DNA of 64,000 bases from Dehalobacter alkaniphilus (GTDB taxonomy: Bacteria; Bacillota; Desulfitobacteriia; Desulfitobacteriales; Syntrophobotulaceae), in NCBI GenBank assembly GCA_040500365.1, contig CP148031.1, forward strand, positions 124,001 through 188,000, in the 5' to 3' direction. This document shows, in pieces, positions 1 to 8,759 of this stretch; the first letter of the stretch is position 1; each line of letters starts with the position of its first letter. Position numbers and translations under genes: made by a program. The notes under the pieces are model-generated. The model was not told the origin of the DNA. It did no database searches and saw only the letters and a list, made by a program, of their open reading frames with translations.

Positions 1-244
1 GATTGTTAAAATGATTCGGCAGATAGTATTTTTCGGGATTTTCATCTCTGTCTTGTAGAAAGAAAATAATATCTTTTATTGCAATTTTGTACCTGCGTGT
101 CTTTTTCCCAGAATCAATGCAGGGAATAACACCATTGTCCAGATAATACAGCGCTGTTTTTTTGCTGATATGGCATATCCTATAAAACTGATCTTTCGTT
201 ACAAATTCGGGATACTTATTAATAAGGAAGCTATAATCAGACAT
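1..244 (-). CDS. Excisionase-like helix-turn-helix protein (3' end outside window)
   Basis: This minus-strand reading frame starts with ATG at 244 and runs off the left edge, so only about 80 residues are visible. It begins MSDYSFLINKYPEFVTKDQF and resembles the N-terminal part of the next gene upstream (shared pattern YPE-VT-K/Q-x-[FM]). A short HTH followed by a basic patch (KKTRRYKI) fits MerR/Xis-type DNA-binding proteins that bend DNA during excision of integrated elements. Its start overlaps the end of the upstream gene by 8 bp, so the two are probably translationally coupled. Family assignment is by pattern only. Confidence 0.55.
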   Translation of the reverse strand, partial: MSDYSFLINKYPEFVTKDQFYRICHISKKTALYYLDNGVIPCIDSGKKTRRYKIAIKDIIFFLQDRDENPEKYYLPNHFNN

Positions 245-824
245 TAACAGCACCTCGCTTTGACATGAAAGTGTCAAAGAGCTGCTCATATTGTTCAGCT
301 TGCTCTTTATGTATGGATGATTTTCTCGTTATGCTTCGATAATATGGGCCGGTTAAAAAATTAAGGAATGAATCTTTTGTTATAAGCGTTCCTTTACCTC
401 GGTGGAATGATTGTAGCCGCTTGTTTTTATAGCTTAAAGGTTTCAATTCATTACGCAGTATCCAATTGTTTACTGCTGATTTTGAATATCCGGTAAAACG
501 TATTACATCAGAAACTGAAAGCAGTTTCGGGAATTTACGCAATTGCTTTCGGTAATAACAGCACAAACCTTCAATAAACTCATTTTCTGATTCTTCAAAG
601 CACATCCTTTCATATTTATATAATAGGATATTAGTAATCTTTATTTGTTGCCGTCTTCCTTCTGATGTGTTTATATATTCAAAAGGAATCGATCCTTTTT
701 TCTGGATTGAATAGGCAGTTGATGTGCAAATACCTAAGATGGCGCACATTTCTTTTTGCGTGACATATTCAGGATAATGATCAATTACCGAAGAACAATA
801 TTCATTAAAATTCATTTGCTTCAC
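237..824 (-). CDS. Double helix-turn-helix DNA-binding protein, excisionase-like
   Basis: The product is about 195 residues and I do not recognise it as a named gene. It holds two HTH-like segments: residues about 20-60 (YPEYVTQKEMCAILGICTST) and residues about 100-130 (LSVSDVIRFTGYSKSAVNNW). Each is followed by a basic stretch. The first half is related to the next gene on the same strand. The GTG at 824 and the ATG at 815 are both possible starts; neither has a strong ribosome site. It lies just inside the junction with the tRNA-Ser remnant, where integrated elements often keep excision or control genes, so I infer a regulatory or recombination-directionality role. Confidence 0.6.
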   Translation of the reverse strand: MKQMNFNEYCSSVIDHYPEYVTQKEMCAILGICTSTAYSIQKKGSIPFEYINTSEGRRQQIKITNILLYKYERMCFEESENEFIEGLCCYYRKQLRKFPKLLSVSDVIRFTGYSKSAVNNWILRNELKPLSYKNKRLQSFHRGKGTLITKDSFLNFLTGPYYRSITRKSSIHKEQAEQYEQLFDTFMSKRGAVNV

Positions 825-1075
825 TCACTTTCTCAAATTTGTCAACGGCAAGTGGGTGAAAGCAGGTTTTAGTGTTAAGAATGAAAGGCTTTTCTAGTTC
901 TATCCGAGTTCTATCCAAATGAGGTAAAAACGTAATTTTTTGATGCCTTTCGAACTTTGCCCAATTATCAATGCAAGCACTAAGCAAATCGGTTACGGCC
1001 CTTATTTTACAAGGCTTTTTCAGGTTTTTATCTACATGGATTTACTTCTAACTTCCACTATATTCTCATTTCATC

Positions 1076-1137
1076 GTTGCACTCGAAATGCGGTTGTCCG
1101 CAAGGGCACGTGGGTTCGAATCCCACCTTCTCCGCCA
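1076..1137 (+). other. 3' half of tRNA-Ser(CGA): attachment-site junction
   Basis: Readable parts are the anticodon loop CTCGAAA (1082-1088, anticodon CGA), a long variable arm, the T arm GTGGG-TTCGAAT-CCCAC, the acceptor 3' strand CTTCTCC and the encoded CCA. The 5' acceptor strand (GGAGAAG expected) and the D arm are missing upstream, so this is not a whole tRNA gene. The break lies at the anticodon arm, where many tyrosine integrases cross over. I read it as one att junction of an element lying to the left; the complete tRNA should be rebuilt at its other end. Confidence 0.75.
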
Positions 1138-1149
1138 TAAAGATTACAC

Positions 1150-1186
1150 AAACCCGTATGAACACTGAGTTTAGTCGGGTTTTTTT
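1150..1186 (+). terminator. Rho-independent terminator after the tRNA remnant
   Basis: The arms AAACCCG (1150-1156) and CGGGTTT (1176-1182) are perfect complements and run into a stretch of seven T. This is the normal terminator of the tRNA transcript and shows that the right side of the junction is the original tRNA flank. Confidence 0.8.
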
Positions 1187-1224
1187 GTGCCCTATTAATT
1201 GTGAAAAAATAACCTTGCCCTAAT

Positions 1225-1320
1225 TGTTATCAATGTTATCAAAATTGTTATCAAAATATATCCATTTAATGTAAATAGAAAAACACCTGTTTTCGAAAAT
1301 TGTTGTAAAAATGTTATCAA
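1225..1320 (+). repeat. Four direct copies of the 9-mer TGTTATCAA
   Basis: Exact copies start at 1225, 1234, 1246 and 1312. The first two are directly adjacent and the third is three bases further on. Clustered short direct repeats beside a tRNA att junction resemble arm-type integrase or Xis binding sites, but they could also serve a regulator of the gene that follows. There is no gene in this stretch. Confidence 0.5.
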
Positions 1321-1393
1321 ACTGTACGGACGGCTATAAAAAGTTATGGAAAGAAACAAAGAAAAACATATGATTACAAAGGAGGAAAAGACA

Positions 1394-1786
1394 ATGAGTG
1401 AGATTAACACTAATTACAACGCGCTTATTAAAAAGGGTATCCTCATTTCTGAAAACTTAATCAGCAAGGACAAAATAAACCTCATATCCGGAGCGACGAC
1501 TGCACCATTGATTGAAACTATCTGGACTTTCTCCGGAAACAATATTGAAGCCATAAACAGGATTTCGGACATTCTTACTCAGCTATACAGTGCAGGCCGG
1601 GAAAGCGAAATGCTGGATATTCTGCGAATTCTATATGATGTTATAGGCATGGAATTTCCGGAGGATGTGGATCTTGTGGTAACCCACCCGGAGGCTCGGC
1701 AATACTACCTGTTTTCTTTTCTATTGGATATAGACGACTGTATGCAGGACTTTATGCCCGAGAAGAAAATAAACGACAATCAATAA
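1394..1786 (+). CDS. Hypothetical protein, 130 aa
   Basis: I do not recognise this protein. The ATG at 1394 is preferred over an upstream in-frame ATG because AAAGGAGGAAAAG sits just before it. The product is soluble and acidic, begins MSEINTNYNALIKKGI and appears mostly helical, with no signal peptide or membrane segment. It stands alone: the TGTTATCAA repeats lie upstream, and about 830 bp without a gene follow. Confidence 0.6.
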   Translation: MSEINTNYNALIKKGILISENLISKDKINLISGATTAPLIETIWTFSGNNIEAINRISDILTQLYSAGRESEMLDILRILYDVIGMEFPEDVDLVVTHPEARQYYLFSFLLDIDDCMQDFMPEKKINDNQ

Positions 1787-2623
1787 TATGGAGAAGTTAA
1801 AATCGGCGTTTAGCGAGGAATTGACTGATGTTTTTGAGAGGATTAAGTGGTCAAGGATCGAGTCCTCTCAGACCATCCATTTTCTAAATCGGTGATATTA
1901 GAACAAGCAGCCTGTAAACATTGGCACAAGCGGCTTTGTAAGCTGAAATATAAAGGGACAAGTAGCATTTTATTCGTTATATTCGTTGAAAACATATAAT
2001 AGTAAGCTATAAATATTTTTAAATATATAATAATAAATTAAGTCAATAAATACCTGTTACTTCTAAGCTATATTGTCAAAAGGTTGATGGTGTAGGATGT
2101 CCACAATTTGACGGCATAATGACCAAATGTTGAATCTAAGCGATTCCAATCGAACCTTTTGACAGTTCAAAATGTCCAGATTTACATGTTTTTAAGCATA
2201 AAATTGCCCTGCTGCGCTATTTTGGCCATTTCGCTATACTATTTGGACATTGACGCCCGACTTGCCGTGAGGACTTTTAACCCTGAAATGCTAGAACATG
2301 ATATACTTATTCCCTATAACGCCGATAAAATGCCTTAATGCAAGAAGAGCAAGTGTTTAGACTGACTGACGGACATCTTATCAGTCAAACCCTGGTCAAA
2401 CTACATCATCAACTTTTGGACATTATACGGTAGCCAAAACAAATACCTTCAAAAATGTTTACGATAAAAACTCTAGATTTAATAAACTGATCTAGATTTT
2501 GTTACTAAATTCGGATGAAATCTGTGAATATAATTTATTATCAAATGATTACAAAGAAGGATATATATGATCTTTGTAGAAACAAAACTGTAACAAAAAA
2601 GAAATAGACAGGAAAGATGTAAT
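1787..2623 (+). other. Gene-free stretch with a 12-bp inverted repeat
   Basis: No convincing gene is seen. The only structure I can support is a perfect inverted pair, TGTCAAAAGGTT (2074-2085) and AACCTTTTGACA (2153-2164), and several scattered copies of TGTCCA/TGGACA. This could be the wreck of an insertion sequence or a regulatory region. The last 100 bp must carry the promoter of the following operon. Confidence 0.35.
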
Positions 2624-4468
2624 TTGCCAAAACGTTCCTATTTTGAAGAAATAACTGAAATGTATACCACGTGGGAGACTATTACGAGTGAATCTACTAT
2701 GATGACGAAACATCTTAGCGCCGAGGTGTTAAAGGGCACCGCATATTGTATTGGTTCTGGAGGTTCATTGGTTCTGGCTAAATTATGGGAGTACTTACAC
2801 GAGGAACTAGGACTAGGATTTGCTAAAATCTTGACTCCCTACGAATTTAATAATGTGCATAAAGAATCGGATCTGGTAGTTCTTTTTTCCGCAAGCGGGA
2901 AAAATCATGATATTCTGCAGGTTTTCAAGACTGCGATTCAAAGAGGAAGTAGGGTATTGGTTTTTACAATTGCACCTGAATCTGCGTTGATTAGATTGGT
3001 AGAGTCAAATGCCGAAAAGGCCTACGCAGTGTATCCGACAAAAAAAATATCTAAAGATGGTTTTTTGGCAGTAACTTCAACAATTGCAACGCTTCGATTA
3101 ATAAGTCACTTTTTAAATAATATTTTTGGAGAAGAATACCCAAATTTTTCTCCGGTTCAGTTAGCTATTGACCATCATTTGAATAATCTAATTAATTGGG
3201 ACTTTTCAACAAATTATTCTACGTTACAAATTATTACTTCTGATTACGGTGTTCCAGCAGGAGTTGACCTTGAGACTAGATTAGCGGAATCAGGTGTCGC
3301 TTCAGGCTTTCTTACTGATCCAAGAAATTTTGGCCATGGAAGATTTATTTGGCTCGATAAACATCCAAAGGAAACAAAAGTAGTTTTAATAAATACGTTA
3401 CGATCACAGCATTTTATGGGGAGGCTTGAAAAAAGCCTTCCCAAATATATAGATTGTTATAGAATTGATTCTCCTTATGATGGTCTTCTTGGAGCTATAT
3501 ATTGTATAACAAGATCTATATTATTGTTTGGAGAATTAGCTCAAAAGCGAGGGTTAGACCCAGGTAAACCTGATGTGCCGGATTGGGGGCGCAAGGTTCA
3601 TAGTCTTAGATTAGGGCAAAGGGACTTACACACGTCTGAGGTACCTAAATCAAATTATTTTGATAAATATCCCGCTTTAACTATGCAGTTTAGTGGTATT
3701 GTAATGGATTTAGATGGCACTTTAATTGATACTAAAGAAAGATTTGGGTCTGTGAAAAAGGAAATAGGTGAAGAAATCAATAGACTTCTTAGACTAGGAC
3801 TAAGATTTGGTTTTTCAACAGGAAGAGGCGACTCTGCTTTAGACTTATTAAAAGAACATATTGCTAATGAATTTTGGAATGATATTTTGATTGGTTTATA
3901 TAATGGAACATTGCTAATGAAGATGTCTGAGAATTTTAAGCACCTCCCTGAAACGGTCTGGCCTACAAGGAGTATATTGGATTCCTTACTGAGACCAATC
4001 TGTAATGAGTTGAAGGCAACTATATCTAGTCACTCAACTCAAATTACAATTCGTGATCTTGCCTCTTTGCAACAGGAGTACATACAAAACGTTATAATTG
4101 CTCATTTGGGTCAAAGAGCACAGTTTATAAAAATCCAGACGACCGGACATTCTTTAGATATTTTACCTCACTGGAGCACAAAACTAACAGTTGTTGAAGC
4201 GATTGCTGATGGTGTCAATGAAAATATTTTATGTGTTGGGGATCAGGGGCAAATTGCTGGAAATGATGAAGAACTGCTAAAATGGAAGCCTTCGGTCAGT
4301 GTAGGCAAAAACAGGCCAGTGTCAAATGCCTGTCTTTGGCTGGGACATAACAAGAATTTACAGGAATCAAACGGAACTTTGGCATTACTAAAAGCTATTG
4401 AAGCTAAAGACAATCTTTTTGTAATAAACTCTACGAAATTGAGTACTGTGGTTCATAACAAGGAGTAA
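2624..4468 (+). CDS. SIS-HAD fusion: sugar-phosphate isomerase-like plus phosphatase
   Basis: The 614-residue product has two enzyme domains. Residues about 30-330 are a SIS (sugar isomerase) fold, with GSGGS at 44-48, SASGK at 89-93 and a later GHGR. Residues about 355-600 are a Cof-type HAD hydrolase: DLDGT (362-366, nucleophile D362 and D364), STGR (398-401), K520, and GDQGQIAGND (539-548). All HAD catalytic motifs are intact, so phosphatase activity on a phosphosugar or nucleotide is likely. The start is TTG at 2624 after AGGAAAG. It is the first gene of a tight operon, 6 bp ahead of the next. The fusion is uncommon; the substrate cannot be told from sequence. Confidence 0.8.
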   Translation: MPKRSYFEEITEMYTTWETITSESTMMTKHLSAEVLKGTAYCIGSGGSLVLAKLWEYLHEELGLGFAKILTPYEFNNVHKESDLVVLFSASGKNHDILQVFKTAIQRGSRVLVFTIAPESALIRLVESNAEKAYAVYPTKKISKDGFLAVTSTIATLRLISHFLNNIFGEEYPNFSPVQLAIDHHLNNLINWDFSTNYSTLQIITSDYGVPAGVDLETRLAESGVASGFLTDPRNFGHGRFIWLDKHPKETKVVLINTLRSQHFMGRLEKSLPKYIDCYRIDSPYDGLLGAIYCITRSILLFGELAQKRGLDPGKPDVPDWGRKVHSLRLGQRDLHTSEVPKSNYFDKYPALTMQFSGIVMDLDGTLIDTKERFGSVKKEIGEEINRLLRLGLRFGFSTGRGDSALDLLKEHIANEFWNDILIGLYNGTLLMKMSENFKHLPETVWPTRSILDSLLRPICNELKATISSHSTQITIRDLASLQQEYIQNVIIAHLGQRAQFIKIQTTGHSLDILPHWSTKLTVVEAIADGVNENILCVGDQGQIAGNDEELLKWKPSVSVGKNRPVSNACLWLGHNKNLQESNGTLALLKAIEAKDNLFVINSTKLSTVVHNKE

Positions 4469-4474
4469 TTCGAA

Positions 4475-5590
4475 ATGAGAGACTTATTAGCTGAGCGGTT
4501 GTTAGGAAAAGTATTAAATTGGACAAGTCAGGAACTTGCTGAAGAGCAACCAATTATTGATGCACTAGCAAGCTTAAAATATGATGATTATCAGCAATTT
4601 AAGCCTGGTTTGAAGTTCTTAGAAAGCTTTGCTTTATGGCTGGATCAATTTGAACCCAATGAAAGAAAAATTGCTTACAGTTTCATAAAGAAAAGGTTAA
4701 TATACTTGTCTTCCTCCGAAATGAATCACTTAGTGGACATCGCTTATCCCACGGTTATAAGGCCTATTTTGTTAAAACGAGCTGCAGAAAAGGCAGGGAT
4801 TCCATATTGGAAAACCAAACAAATTGTGAATTCTCAAGAATATAACGAATTGAAACGACGTTCTCTCTTTCTAGGGTTGAGTGATGGTGCTAGAATTGAT
4901 AGATTTAGACGTACCAATAAAGAATTAAGTAACGAGCAAATACATCCATCTTATGAATTACCTGACCAAAAAGTTGCTAGTTTAATAAAATCGCTAAGGA
5001 AAGATATTGGATCTCTTCGTGGAATTGACCCTCAATCTCTTAAAGAAGAGGAAGTCACTTTTAAAATTATTTTTTTACTTGATGATTTTTCGGCCAGTGG
5101 GTTATCCATGCTTAGGAAAAAAGATGGTAAATATGAAGGAAAACTTGAAAAAATTAATCGCTATATATTTGGTATTGGTGCACCTCTCGCTAACGCGGTA
5201 GATAGTGATGGCTGTGATATTTACTCAATTTTATATATAATGACAGATAAAGCTAGAGGACATCTATATGAACATATACCGGAATTTTGGAATAGAGTAA
5301 AAAGTCATTGCGATGTTCAAGCAGTATTGCAACTCGGAAATGAAGTCAAATTGGGTAAAGATGAAGATGAGAAAATGCAATTATTAATTGAAAAATATTA
5401 TGATCAGGAAATCTTTGATGAGAATATGCATGTTGGAGGAACTACCGACGGTAAACTAGGATTTGCGGGTTGTGCTATTCCAGTTGTTCTAAGTCACAAT
5501 ACACCTAATGATTCAATTTTCCTATTATGGAGTTATAGTGAGAAAATCCGTGGTCTTTTTCCTCGTGTCACTCGCCATAAGGAGGTTTAG
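4475..5590 (+). CDS. Phosphoribosyltransferase-like protein
   Basis: The 371-residue product carries a PRPP-loop-like motif, LLDDFSASG (residues 201-209), after hydrophobic strand IIF, which is the hallmark of type I phosphoribosyltransferases. A preceding patch, SDGARIDRFRR (136-146), looks functional. The N-terminal 130 residues are helical and unlike housekeeping PRTases. From memory, PRTase-like proteins of this kind occur in bacterial conflict operons (the PRTase-CE group); I cannot confirm membership. It has ATG at 4475 with AAGGAG, and its stop lies 2 bp before the ATPase gene, so products are likely made together. Confidence 0.7.
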   Translation: MRDLLAERLLGKVLNWTSQELAEEQPIIDALASLKYDDYQQFKPGLKFLESFALWLDQFEPNERKIAYSFIKKRLIYLSSSEMNHLVDIAYPTVIRPILLKRAAEKAGIPYWKTKQIVNSQEYNELKRRSLFLGLSDGARIDRFRRTNKELSNEQIHPSYELPDQKVASLIKSLRKDIGSLRGIDPQSLKEEEVTFKIIFLLDDFSASGLSMLRKKDGKYEGKLEKINRYIFGIGAPLANAVDSDGCDIYSILYIMTDKARGHLYEHIPEFWNRVKSHCDVQAVLQLGNEVKLGKDEDEKMQLLIEKYYDQEIFDENMHVGGTTDGKLGFAGCAIPVVLSHNTPNDSIFLLWSYSEKIRGLFPRVTRHKEV

Positions 5591-5592
5591 AA

Positions 5593-7539
5593 ATGGAACA
5601 GCGTAACCCTTTTCGAATCCGTAAATCAGAGCAAATTGGTTCCGAGTCAAAGTTCCATGGCTTGTTTGGACCACAAATGGTAGAAGTATTAAAAGAAAAC
5701 AGTGATTCACTTTGGGATCGGCTTCAGATTATACATTCGGCACCTGGCGGCGGGAAAACATCACTACTAAGGCTGTTTACAGCCGAAAGTCTGATTGCCA
5801 TACATAACCGCAATTACAGATCGATACCGGAATATAAATTGCTGTACGATACTGTTCAATCATTGGGAGCTATTGATGAAAAAGGGCCTACAATACTTGG
5901 GGTTTTAGTATCTTGTTCGCGTCCGTATTCTCATATAGAACATTTAAAAATTGATGACACAAGTAAACGGAAGCTTTTTTTTGCATTGTTAAATGCAAGA
6001 GTACTTTTCGAAACTTTGAAATCCATCTGTTTTTTGTATGAACTTAACTTTCCAAGCGATTTAGAAAAAATCGAAATCATACCACCGTTAGACGTTCAAC
6101 CAAATTTTAATGAGTTTTTTGGAAGCACAAATGGTCAAAAATTATTTGATTCTATTCGAGATATAGAGCAAGCTGTGTGTGCTGCTATAGATAGTGTTGG
6201 AGGATCATCTTTAAAAAACTGCCCTGGGATATCACAGTTAATTGCCTGGAAAGCACTTGGAGAGGGGACTATTTTCTACAACGGTCAGCCACTCCAAGCT
6301 AAGACATTAATTATGTTAGATGATTTGCACGAACTCTCCGTAAACCAGCGGAAACAATTACTTGAGGAACTAGAACAAAGGTATCCAACTGCATGTTGGG
6401 TAGCTGAGAGATATGATGCACTTGATAGTAATCAAGCAGTATTTGATGGATCCAATCACGGACGAGAGTATGTGACACATCGAATAGAAGAATGGGCTCT
6501 ACAGAATTCCTCTAAAGGATTTTTCCAAAAGGGCTTAGGTTATATTGCTGATCGTAGGGTAGTCAAGGCAAAAACAGTTGAGTTGTCATCTTTTGAATCA
6601 CTATTAGAATCTCCTGACCGAGATAAAGACGTTAGGGAGAAATATAATTTAGCATTAGAGACAATATCAGAACGTATTAATACTGTTGCTTCAAATGAAA
6701 AGCGGTTTCAACCTTGGGTTACTCTAATAAATGAACCAAATCACAATAAGTTCGAGCAAGCTGTGAAGTGGAGAACTCTGGAAATACTGATCAGTAGAAA
6801 AAAGAAAAGGGATTCAACCTTGTTTCCTGACTTTGAATTACCGGTTGAAGAATATAACAAGATGGACAGTAATAGTGTTAGAAATGCTGCTGAATTATTT
6901 GTAGCTAAGGAATTTAAAATACCTTATTATTACGGAATGGATATTTTAAAATCATTATCTTCAGGTAATGTGGAACAATTCTTGGAAATATCCGGGTCCA
7001 TTTTTGAAGAGATATTGGCATCCGCAACTTTAAGGTCAAAGGAACCAGTAATATCAGCGGAACGTCAACAGTCAATTATTCAGAAAGTAGCAAAGGAAAG
7101 GCTAGATCAGATTCCTAAGCGAATGGCACATGGAACAATTGCGCATAGACTTATCATGCAAATAGGACATTTTGCACAGAAAAGGACTTATGAAAATACT
7201 GCCCCCTACGCGCCAGGGGTTACAGGAATAGCAATTAACCAAGATGATTTAAAAAAATTATCAGATGAAAAATTCATAAAGAAAAATCAAAATTATGAAC
7301 AACTTGCATTAGTTTTACGTGAAACAATTGCAAAGAACATTTTGTATGCTCGTCCGTATCAGCAATGTAAAGGTCAAGAGTGGTTTGTGATGTACTTAAA
7401 TCGTCTGTTATGTGCTCACTTCTGGCTTCCACTGGATTATGGTGGATGGAAAGAACAGTCATTAGATACATTAGTAAGATGGATTTCGGAAGCTCCCCCC
7501 AAAAAAATTTCACAAAAGGAACTGTTGTCAAATGAGTGA
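5593..7539 (+). CDS. P-loop NTPase of the SIS-HAD/PRTase operon
   Basis: The 648-residue product has Walker A APGGGKTS (residues 50-57) and Walker B TLIMLDDLHEL (238-248), so it should bind and hydrolyse ATP. The layout, with an N-terminal P-loop domain and a long helical C-terminal half with no recognised domain, recalls STAND/AAA-type sensor ATPases of defence systems, but I see no repeat domain. The gene is sandwiched in an operon with 2 bp before it and an 8 bp overlap after it. I infer that it is the switch or regulatory motor of the system. Confidence 0.75.
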   Translation: MEQRNPFRIRKSEQIGSESKFHGLFGPQMVEVLKENSDSLWDRLQIIHSAPGGGKTSLLRLFTAESLIAIHNRNYRSIPEYKLLYDTVQSLGAIDEKGPTILGVLVSCSRPYSHIEHLKIDDTSKRKLFFALLNARVLFETLKSICFLYELNFPSDLEKIEIIPPLDVQPNFNEFFGSTNGQKLFDSIRDIEQAVCAAIDSVGGSSLKNCPGISQLIAWKALGEGTIFYNGQPLQAKTLIMLDDLHELSVNQRKQLLEELEQRYPTACWVAERYDALDSNQAVFDGSNHGREYVTHRIEEWALQNSSKGFFQKGLGYIADRRVVKAKTVELSSFESLLESPDRDKDVREKYNLALETISERINTVASNEKRFQPWVTLINEPNHNKFEQAVKWRTLEILISRKKKRDSTLFPDFELPVEEYNKMDSNSVRNAAELFVAKEFKIPYYYGMDILKSLSSGNVEQFLEISGSIFEEILASATLRSKEPVISAERQQSIIQKVAKERLDQIPKRMAHGTIAHRLIMQIGHFAQKRTYENTAPYAPGVTGIAINQDDLKKLSDEKFIKKNQNYEQLALVLRETIAKNILYARPYQQCKGQEWFVMYLNRLLCAHFWLPLDYGGWKEQSLDTLVRWISEAPPKKISQKELLSNE

Positions 7540-8638
7540 TTTTGGAAAAAAACAATGGTGGCCAAACAATTTTCATTGTCATGGAGAAATGTTCCTTGAA
7601 TTTTGGCATGATTATCTTGCTTCAGGAAAAAAACGCTTTCTCTACATAATCAGTAAAGGCTTTGATTCAAGAATGAATGCAGCAATTTCTCAGATTTGTA
7701 GGGTCAAAAATGATTCTGAAATTAATTGTCTGGTGTTGAATTTTGATGATGAGGTAAATTCGCCTCAGTTAGATCATGTTGATGAAGCAAATAAAAATTT
7801 ACTAGAACTTTATAAAATTTTAGGAAAGGAAAAAATACAAGAACGTAAGTTGGAAATTAGTTCCGAAGGACAAAAGATAAGAGGCAGGCGAGCTACAGAA
7901 TTATTTCCCGATGAAGAATCCCTAGGAGATTGTACGGATGTAGTTGTGGATATTAGCGCTATGCCTCGCAGTACCTATTTCCCTCTAATTAATCAGCTTA
8001 TAAAATTATGTCATAAGAGAAATCTGCATGTTGTTGTGGCTGAGAATTTTTGGTCGGATGCACAAATAAGAGCTGAGGAATTGGATGAGAATGCAGATTA
8101 TATGTTTACATTTAGTGGGGAAATGCAGTTAGTTGTTTCCAACGAATTGCCGGTAGTATGGTTCCCGGTGTTTGGAGAAGGAAAAGAAGATCAGTTAAGA
8201 ATTATTTATAAGACCATTCAAAATAATTTAGCTGATCAAACAATAGAAATATGCCCAATATTACCATTTCCAGCGAAAAACCCTAGGCGCGTTGACGATA
8301 TAATCGCTGAGTACCATCAATTACTAATTGAGTTTGGAATTGAACCTCGTAATATTATATATGCTGATGAACAGAATCCTTTTGACGTCTATCGTCAAAT
8401 TAGGGAGGCGAGTATTTTATACGATGAGGCATTTGGGCCCCTAGGCGGATGTAGAAAAGTAGTCTCAGCACTTTCTAGTAAATTGCTATCATTAGGTGCC
8501 CTTATATCAGCCCATGAAGGAAGTATGGCAGTTGCTTATGTTGAATCTCACGGATATATTGTAAGATCTGATAATACCTACGGCGAGGTTGCTGATGAAT
8601 TACATGAAATATGGCTTGTAGGAGAACCCTATGAGTAA
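7532..8638 (+). CDS. Unrecognised Rossmann-like protein of the same operon, 368 aa
   Basis: I do not recognise the family. The sequence alternates strands and helices, with a glycine loop SKGFDSRMNAA near residue 40 and a striking VVVDISAMPRSTYF near residue 150. Aspartates and charged residues follow strand ends, as in nucleotide-binding or nuclease folds. The ATG overlaps the stop of the ATPase gene, so the two are probably partners. It is the last gene of the four-gene overlapping block; the kinase gene follows after about 120 bp. Confidence 0.6.
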   Translation: MSDFGKKQWWPNNFHCHGEMFLEFWHDYLASGKKRFLYIISKGFDSRMNAAISQICRVKNDSEINCLVLNFDDEVNSPQLDHVDEANKNLLELYKILGKEKIQERKLEISSEGQKIRGRRATELFPDEESLGDCTDVVVDISAMPRSTYFPLINQLIKLCHKRNLHVVVAENFWSDAQIRAEELDENADYMFTFSGEMQLVVSNELPVVWFPVFGEGKEDQLRIIYKTIQNNLADQTIEICPILPFPAKNPRRVDDIIAEYHQLLIEFGIEPRNIIYADEQNPFDVYRQIREASILYDEAFGPLGGCRKVVSALSSKLLSLGALISAHEGSMAVAYVESHGYIVRSDNTYGEVADELHEIWLVGEPYE

Positions 8639-8759
8639 AATATAATATGTTGATATATAACAATATACTTTATTTGATAAGCAATAGTTTTCCTTTGTTT
8701 TCACTAGCTTATGATCAAGATAATTAGTAAATTATTTTCTGAAAAAGGAGATTATTAAA

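Noticed and set aside
805..1140. Short frames crossing the tRNA junction on both strands
   Set aside because: They overlap the tRNA remnant and the HTH gene start, lack ribosome sites and look random.
1225..1320. TGTTATCAA repeats as DnaA boxes or a replication origin
   Set aside because: The 9-mer does not fit TTATCCACA closely and no replication protein gene is adjacent.
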